A model generated the notes under the pieces. The model was not told the DNA's origin. It worked only from the letters and a program-made list of their open reading frames with translations, and did no database searches. Below are positions 57,694-64,000 of a stretch of 64,000 bases of DNA, piece by piece (the first letter of the stretch is position 1; every line of letters begins with the position of its first letter). A program made the position numbers and the translations under genes. The stretch is from Absidia repens (Eukaryota; Mucoromycota; Mucoromycetes; Mucorales; Cunninghamellaceae): assembly GCA_002105175.1 (NCBI GenBank), contig MCGE01000044.1, forward strand, positions 248,001 to 312,000, written 5' to 3'.

Positions 57694-59628
57694 TCACCAT
57701 CGCCTAGATCGCTTTTCCGCAGAGAATTTGGGACTTCGAGGCACCGTCAGGGCAACAGGTAGATAAGGTGAGATAAATGACTTTTTGTCCAAGCAAAGAA
57801 AAAAAAAAAAAAAAAAGAGAGGGCGAAGGAATTCAAGTTAGTAAAATCAAAATTTCTCTCTCTATATAATACATATATTTTGAAACTTACATGTACCACT
57901 GAATTTGATCGATGCTGATGTTGTTCATTGTCAGTCTTTTTGTCTTCAACTTCTTCTGTCGTATCATTATCATCATCATCGCGTTCTTCTTCCATAGGAT
58001 CTAATAGCTGACGGTCATTATTTTCGAGAGCAGAATGCAAGCCAGTGGTGGTAATCCTTCGTTGATTAGTATGGAAGTGATAATGATTCTGATGCTGCTG
58101 GTGGCTGGGAAGATTCCATTGGAGACTTATGACACGTGTTTCCTTCATGACCCGTTTGGCTCGTTCCATTGTAGTTTCAGTTTTCCATGATACCGAGCGA
58201 TGTAACCCAGTGTTTGTTGACAGTGGTCTTGATATTGATCGATGTTGCCGCTTATACGATTTTACACGTGCAATGAGCTGTAACAGAGGAGATAAAGGTT
58301 TTTGTGATTGATGTGAAGGTGGTGGTCGTCTTTGTGCTTTGATTCGGGCGAGAAGCTGTAAGAGGGGCGGTAAAAATTGTTGTTGATTTTCGTCTTCAGG
58401 TGCAGATATTTTTGTGTTTGTATGATCATGATCAACTTTCGATGGTGACGACCTTTTCTTTGGTGTCTGCTGATGTAAATCGTCGTATAGTTCGCCAGAA
58501 TGGATTCGTTTTCGTGATAGTGATAGTTCGTGTGATAGGGTATCAATGGAGGGTTGCTGACTTCGTTGCGTTCTTTCATTATGATTAAGATCCTGTTTTG
58601 ATGGTGATGACGATGTCTGGCGTTGTGTCGAATATTGTACCTTGTGCTGGCTTTCATCTAGTGTTGAATCATTTTCCACTGTTTCCCGTGTTGTATATAT
58701 TTGTTCAAGTTCGCCAGATTGCTCCACTACTGATGATTGTTGTTCCATCGCCCAATTGATTTGTAATTGTGTGCCCAATACCGGCGACAAGTCAGGACCT
58801 GTTTGCAAAATAGCAGCGGCTTCTGAGGGGTTGCTTCTGTGCTCGACATCGCTACGAGGTGGGCTATCACTAGGTTCGGATACGTTTGAGGTTGCCTTTG
58901 GTGAGATAATGACACGACCCAAGAGTGGTAATTTAATCAGCCGGTACCCATCCTCGTCTTCCAGTTGTTGCTGATGTTGTTCTTGTTGTTCTTCATCATC
59001 CACCAATGAATAACCCACTTCGCCGAGGATAATACTATCATTTTGATTTTCTTCAGCGTTAGAGGGAGGTACGAGTGATTTTGGTTGTGGTGGTGGTGAA
59101 GGAGCCAAGGTATCGTTGGGGACACTATTTTCATTGAGTCCATCCTCCAGGGCAGTATATTCCATAGTATTGTCGCCTTGTAAATGTTGCGTCTGTTCAT
59201 GTCGAGTCCTTGATAATTCAGTCTTTATATCTCGTCGTTTGGTGATCTGCCGTCGATGTGAAGGCGAGTTGAAGTAAACGTCTGCTGTGTAGTTGACAGA
59301 TTGGTTGTCGTATTCCAAGGTAGCACCATTGTCTTGCAAATCAGTGGACGTTGACACTTCTGTTTCTTCTTCAACAGTAGGCTCGTTCATGTTTAATATT
59401 GTCGGTACGAAGGTTGATGGCAATTTTGATTGATCTATAAAAGAATACATGATATTAAAAAGAGCGAGGTTAGTCAGATGAGTGATAAAAAGCATAGTCA
59501 GTCAATAACCTACCGAACCAAGCATGACCCATGTGATTGTTTTCTTCTTCTGTTTTGGTCCAGTCATAAAACCTGGGAGCATCAGCAACGAAGTTCCATT
59601 GTGAGGGTATTGATCGATGAGGTTGCAT
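57694..59628 (-). CDS. TPX2-like, probable microtubule-associated protein
   Basis: Exons 59628..59514, 59434..57891 and 57780..57694 give 581 aa. The N-terminus reads QWNFVADAPRFYDWTK, like the aromatic [YW]xFxAPxFxDF motif at the start of TPX2 proteins. The short last exon gives LTVPRSPKFSAEKRSRRW at the very C-terminus, like the TPX2 'LTxPxSPxF...R' signature. Between them is a long low-complexity region rich in Gln, Ser and acidic residues, with two related repeats around LPPLLQLLARIKAQRRPPP and LSPLLQLIARVKSYKRQ. TPX2 proteins nucleate spindle microtubules and activate Aurora kinase; here that is inferred from short motifs. Homologues in early fungi are poorly described. Confidence 0.6.
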
Positions 59629-59862
59629 GAATGTCAAAAAGAAGGATAGGAATGAAAGAGTAAAAAAAAAAGAAGAAAAATAACAACACCAAAAAAATCC
59701 TCAAAAATTGCTGGGATTGAATTTGTATTTTATCCTGCCACCATTCAGGAGGTTGTTACAATCAATGAACCTTATATCCATTTTAATAAAATGGTATACC
59801 CGTTAGAAAATAATATTATAAGGTGTGTAAAGTCATTCTACAGCATTGGCAATGTATTTTGG

Positions 59863-59904
<42 letters not shown>
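59863..59904. repeat. Poly(A) run of about 42
   Basis: Near-pure A from 59863, followed by GAGAAGGCC. The surrounding 59629-60059 lacks a supported gene. Confidence 0.95.
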
Positions 59905-59909
<5 letters not shown>

Positions 59910-60059
59910 GGCCTTTTGCAGCCTAAATTTGGCTGAGGCTGCAGTGATCAAGGGTGGTATGATGCGAACAGTTTGTAACCTAAATACCCCGACATCAATC
60001 TTGAAACCTGAGGTTTTTTTATTACGGATTTGAATGACAAATGTGAGTCCGTATTTATT

Positions 60060-60720
60060 TTAAAGCCTCAGGCGATCCAGGCTGTAAGAAGGGAGAGGAG
60101 TTGAGACACTTTGGGTTGGTCAGGATGCAGAAAGGACAATAAAAGCACCTCCTGGCGTAATCCTCGCCATCAACAGACATTAAAATTTATTGGAGGTAGC
60201 ATGAGAGTGACTATTTGAGGGGTATGAATAATGCTTAATACGAATCTAATGGGACAACTGTTAAAAATGGATCTAATATTCAGCACAAGGCAGATAAGAC
60301 GAGAAAAAAAAAATATAAATGGACTATTATTTATTAAAGCATAACAACTGCAACGTTAATCTAAAGAGATGATAGTAAACAAAAAAAAAACAAAAAAAAA
60401 GGTTCCATTGAAAAAGACATGAGAGAGACTTTTAAGGCATATTTCATTGAGACACGTATAATTTCTTCAGGTATGGATACAAAACAGACAAACTAAAACT
60501 AAACTAAGCTAATGAAGACTCCAACTTGCTAACTATTGGTGCTCTCCCAGATGCTATATCCAAAATGAAAGGGTTTCCTCATGCATCTTGTAATTCCTGA
60601 TTTGACTAATACTGATCTACGATAAGTCACAAAGATGAAGAAAAAAAATAGTAAGAGAGGGTGAAAAATGTGAGAAAGATAAATTCACGTGGGCGGCATT
60701 TGAAATGTTTTCTTGTGATA
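60060..60720 (+). repeat. Dispersed element copy
   Basis: Core at 60560-60582 (one C to T change, TTTCCTC). The left modules include AAAGGTTCCATTGAAAAAGACATG (60400, in two pieces) and ACTAAACTAAGCTAATGAAG (60507). The right-hand block TTCACGTGGGCGGCATTTG is at 60684-60702, a perfect CACGTG at 60686-60691. Positions 60721-61027 are the 3' flank of RPL5 and hold no other gene. Confidence 0.8.
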
Positions 60721-61027
60721 TCTGGTTCTGACCATTTCCCTTAATAACCGTTTTCGTTTCGATGCAGAAACGTGCACAAACCCCCCCCCCGCAGATATAG
60801 AATGTGATACACATCAGAATAACTATATTACCTACAATAACGATGCAATTCCAGTTTCCCGTTGATATTGTAATGTGGGTACCTACTATATATAACAATT
60901 CAAACACGCTGTATAAAACAGACACAGCACACACACAACAAAAAACCCAATACATCACATATATAGTAATATAAAAACAGACGACAAATTTTATTACACC
61001 CAAAAGCCAAGATAAAAAAAAACTAAT

Positions 61028-62303
61028 CTATTCAGACTTGTGGAAAGCAGCAATCTTGTCAGCAACCTTGGCGTCACGTTGCTTCTTGTTGAGGCGTTGA
61101 GGACGGCGGTAAGGCTTAGCGGGGACACCCTTCTTTTCGGTAGGCTTGTGGACGGGGTCGGCACGGATAGCTTCGTGGGCTTCAGAGTACATGTCTTCAA
61201 GAGCATCAGAGGTAACACCGGCCTTGATGAAACCAGCGAAGTGCTTCTTGTAGCGTTCTTCATCTTCTTCTTCCAAGTATTCCATGTATTCAGCGACGTG
61301 GACACCGAAGATGTAGTTGCGCAACAATTCGTCGTCGTTGGTCTTGGTTTCGATATCATAACCAGGGAAACGGTTGCCGGAGTGAGGGACAAAGATACCA
61401 CCATCGGAAGCACCCTTCATGGCACCGAAAACACGAGCACCAGTGGAGGTACGAGCCAAACCAACATCCAAGAAAGCCTTGAAAGGACGGGGACCTTCTT
61501 CGTTGGCTTCAGTCAAGGAGAGAGCACCATCGGCTTCGGTAACACCTTCGTACTTGTCAGCAAGACCGAGCTTGGTCAAGGTACGACGAGCCAACAACAA
61601 ACCAGTAGCGTAAGCGGCAGCCCAGTTGGTCAAACCACCCTTGATACCGAAACGAGGCAATTCGTGAGCGTAGGCAGCAGACAACACAAAGTCACCTTGG
61701 AGCTTGGCGTACACAATTTGACAGATGATATCCTTGTTGGTGAAACGGACAACCAATCTGTACTTGGGAGAGTTGTACTTGTTCTTGGCTTGCACAACGA
61801 GTCTCTTACGAGCATAGTAGTCGGTCTTACCCTCTATAAAAGACAAAAAAAGAATGATCATGAGCTTCCGTAACACATTTGATCTTTGTTCACCAAGTTG
61901 TTGTAAAATGAATCATTAATCAGATAGGGGCGAAAGACAATCATACAATGGGTAGTAAATCCACTGTCACATGAACTATACTTTTGCTAAATCATCCTAT
62001 GATGCATTCTACAACTAATATTTCAGTAGTGTTGTTTATATTTTCTTACCTCTTCTTCTACGGTACTTGACTTGATAGCGCTTGAAGTAGGCCTTGTTCT
62101 TTTGTTGCTTGACGAAAGGCTATTCATACAAAGAGAAAGATTGGTGGTTAATAACCCGACATACTTTTCCACATCCATCTATCGATTCATCCATCCATCC
62201 ATTCACTCATCCATCTGAATACTTTTTGCTGGAATATAAACCATCCATCTACTCAAATATTCTATCGCATTGTATTCTTTTCTTTGAACCAGTAACATAC
62301 CAT
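61028..62303 (-). CDS. RPL5: Ribosomal protein L5 (uL18)
   Basis: Exons 62303..62301 (the ATG alone), 62119..62050 and 61833..61028 give 292 aa. Eukaryotic L5 hallmarks are [72 protein letters not shown] and [11 protein letters not shown]5 binds 5S rRNA with L11 and carries it into the large subunit. The split directly after the start codon is common in fungal ribosomal-protein genes. Codon use is highly biased (GAG/AAG/GCC-rich), as expected for strong expression, and explains a 277-codon antisense open frame. Intron 2 houses a C/D snoRNA. Confidence 0.97.
61907..62008 (-). ncRNA. C/D-box snoRNA in RPL5 intron 2, snR60/SNORD80 homologue
   Basis: Read on minus: a terminal stem AATGCATCAT pairs with ATGATTCATT (9 of 10), a C box AGGATGA (61992-61998; consensus RTGATGA, one mismatch) and a D box CTGA (61920-61923). 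Next to box D the guide GTCTTTCGCCCCTAT is the exact complement of the conserved 25S rRNA segment AUAGGGGCGAAAGAC. Next to a D'-like GTGA (61967-61970) the guide GTATAGTTCAT pairs over 11 bp, two wobble, with GUGAACUAUGC of 25S rRNA. By the fifth-nucleotide rule the targets are an A and a G that I count as 91 nt apart in the rRNA as I recall it. Yeast snR60 guides Am817 and Gm908, and human SNORD80 has the same spacing, as I recall them. Confidence 0.85.
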
Positions 62304-62554
62304 GGTAATGACAAAGGGGAAAAGGAAGGAATCAATAAATCAATTTGCGGCTCTTTTTCATTTTTTTAATTTTTGAAACACCGCATTTTACGCATTTTCG
62401 CATATGGCCTGCGCTATCTATTGTATTTAAAAGCCTTCCACAAGGACTCCCCTTGAACATGAGTACATTAGAAAGCCAATATATAATAAAAGTAAATTAA
62501 TATATATATATATATATAAACACTGTAAATGCTAAAGTTGTCGTGGGTCTGACA

Positions 62555-62602
62555 CATACACACATACACGCATACACGCATACACGCATACACACATACA
62601 CA
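62555..62602. repeat. (CATACACG/CATACACA)n microsatellite
   Basis: About six 8-bp units in the RPL5 upstream DNA, preceded by a (TA)n run at 62498-62516. Confidence 0.9.
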
Positions 62603-62654
62603 AGCAGATCAACTATCATATAGGAAAAAGCATTTTCACATAAATGTGTGTATA

Positions 62655-63041
62655 ATTGTTTTATTTAATTGTTAAAAACCAAATAAAGCTATAAAATTAT
62701 CTAAATCTAAATCATAAGCTAAGTATAATCATCTTGATCGTCATACTTTTCAACATTTCCTTTCAGGCGAGTCATTGGGATCGATATAAGTATCGCCAAC
62801 CTTTCGCTAGATGATATAATTGTTCATTTTGTTGATTTCGATAGTGACATTGGCTGGTAACGTAGATGATTGTCACCTAATACAATTGTATTTTATTTTT
62901 TGGCGGTACCTCCATTACCGGACAATTTTCTAGCGTACCGATATTTCATCATGAAAGACTAAGAGTGAGCTAAATCTACCGACTTTGTCAAAGTCGTTGC
63001 AAGGAAAATGATGATGCCGCAACTAGGACTTGACTCACCAT
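62655..63041 (-). other. Possible small unresolved minus-strand gene
   Basis: ATG|GTGAGT at 63041 looks like a start codon followed directly by an intron, as in RPL5. An open terminal stretch ends MTRLKGNVEKYDDQDDYT with TAG at 62719-62721, and an AATAAA read on minus lies at about 62660. A piece SFMMKYRYARKLSG follows a TTAG acceptor at about 62957. I could not join the pieces into one frame and do not recognise the product. The rest of the RPL5-RRM interval shows nothing else. Confidence 0.25.
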
Positions 63042-63314
63042 TATTGTTGGTTTCAAATCAAAAGGTTTGATTGTGTAAAGCAGTAAAAGAAAACGAAAAA
63101 GGGAAACGTGATCAGGACAAAAACATTTAAATACCGCCAAAGCCACATTGGTCCATAGCCAACGACCCTGATCTACGAATTCATGCTTTTATTAAGAATT
63201 CGACAAGATTATTTTTTGTCTCTTCTTCCCATTTATTAACCTTTTTACGTCCTCCGCATTTCGATTGTTTTATTTTGACATATTTTTTACCTTTTCTTTG
63301 GGTTTTCAATTATC

Positions 63315-64000
63315 ATGCAACAAGGACAACAGCAGCTGCCCTCAAATATGAAATGGCAAAAAGGGAAAGAATGGGCATCTGCGTCCTATTCATCAACACG
63401 TATTGGTGTATGTAAATCGTCAGTCACAGGTCGATCTCCCTCTAACGCGGCAGTGATGTCGTCGAATACAGAAAACAACATCCTTGTAATGAATGAATCA
63501 GGTAATAAGTTACATAAGCCAAAAGGATTGAATTCATGCCGTTTATCAACTTCTGTTTATTTATACTGTTTTATATATGATACACACTTATTGGTTTACA
63601 CATTGTATTTTTATTTTGATAGAATCATCCAATAAAAATGATTGGAATGAATTAAATGGTCCAACTTTGGTGCCCAACTCGCCTGTCAAGCCCTTCGCCA
63701 CGCAAGATTTGGACGACCAGTTGAAAAGTGATTACGGTGTCGTAACAAACGATGTCAACAACCAAAAAGACAATGAAATTGACAAACGCGGGAATCCTTT
63801 GGCTTGTGTTTTTGTGGCAAGGTAAAATACAATTTTTAAAAACTACATATATGAGACGTCAATGACATATGATACTCATTCGCTTCCTTTTTTTTATTTT
63901 TGAAATACGTATAACACAAAGTCTGAACAAAAATATTGCTGTCAAGGAATTGATTCTGTCACTCCACAAACACTTTGAACAATGGGGGACAATCATCAGT
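63315..64000 (+). CDS. RRM RNA-binding protein, Rim4-like, 5' part only
   Basis: Exons 63315..63501, 63623..63821 and 63922..64000, cut by the window end. A polar, Ser/Asn/Gln-rich N-terminus (MQQGQQQLPSNMKWQKG) leads into an RRM that begins NPLACVFVASLNKNIAVKELIL then LHKHFEQWGTIIS. The wording ACVFVASL plus HFxxWG is typical of the fungal Rim4-type RRM proteins; yeast Rim4 controls translation in meiosis. Only the first beta strand and helix of the domain are visible, so the subfamily is tentative. Introns are 121 and 100 bp with good borders and consistent phase. Confidence 0.75.

Noticed and set aside
61040..61873. 277-codon open frame antisense to RPL5
   Set aside because: Its frame is open only because RPL5 codon use is strongly biased; the product is Thr/Ser/Val-rich with no motif, and the opposite strand is an unmistakable ribosomal protein.

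Overview
This window is fungal nuclear DNA. Genes are split by short GT-AG introns (about 45-220 bp), intergenic DNA is AT-rich, and there are very long A/T homopolymers. Protein resemblances and gene style suggest an early-diverging filamentous fungus, most likely Mucoromycota (Mucorales). That assignment is my inference; there is no rRNA in the window to test it. I saw no convincing tRNA, 5S or spliceosomal snRNA gene.

Layout. Positions 1-2556 hold two minus-strand enzyme genes: a TRMT2A-like tRNA methyltransferase cut by the window edge, and a seven-exon Gfo/Idh/MocA oxidoreductase. Positions 2557-33900 form a repeat-rich accessory island. It contains two paralogous small secreted proteins (5044, 6739), a six-cysteine secreted protein (10889) with a broken neighbour (about 11740-12062), three tandem HET-domain (heterokaryon-incompatibility-like) genes (16814, 20334, 23674) with the relic of a fourth (26836), and a secreted chymotrypsin-fold protease (27792). 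Most copies of a dispersed repeat family also lie here. Positions 34032-64000 are mostly conserved genes: an ankyrin plus anillin/Bud4-C2 protein, the NEDD8-conjugating enzyme UBC12, a coiled-coil protein, a Dug1/CNDP2-type dipeptidase, a Yck-type casein kinase I with a one-base frame break, a CCHC zinc-knuckle gag-like protein, a type II membrane glycosyltransferase-like protein, a DUF2015 protein, a C1D/Rrp47 exosome cofactor, EMC2, a TPX2-like protein, RPL5 and the start of an RRM protein.

Two things stand out. First, the second RPL5 intron carries a C/D-box snoRNA (minus strand, 61907-62008). Its two guides match 25S rRNA at sites 91 nt apart, the spacing known for yeast snR60 and human SNORD80. 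Second, a repeat family with a nearly invariant ~22-bp core, AAAATGAAAGGGTTTCCCC plus flanks, occurs at least 16 times in 64 kb. On the opposite strand the copies look like small transcription units, with an upstream CACGTG/GCCGCC block, a pyrimidine tract, the core and then AATAAA signals. I know of no named family that matches it. Copies also lie between the HET paralogues, which share an identical 37-nt first exon length and an unusual C-terminal F-[ND]-I-Y.

Exon coordinates were read by eye from splice consensus, frame continuity and family resemblance. Each multi-exon model quoted as an amino-acid length sums to a whole number of codons.
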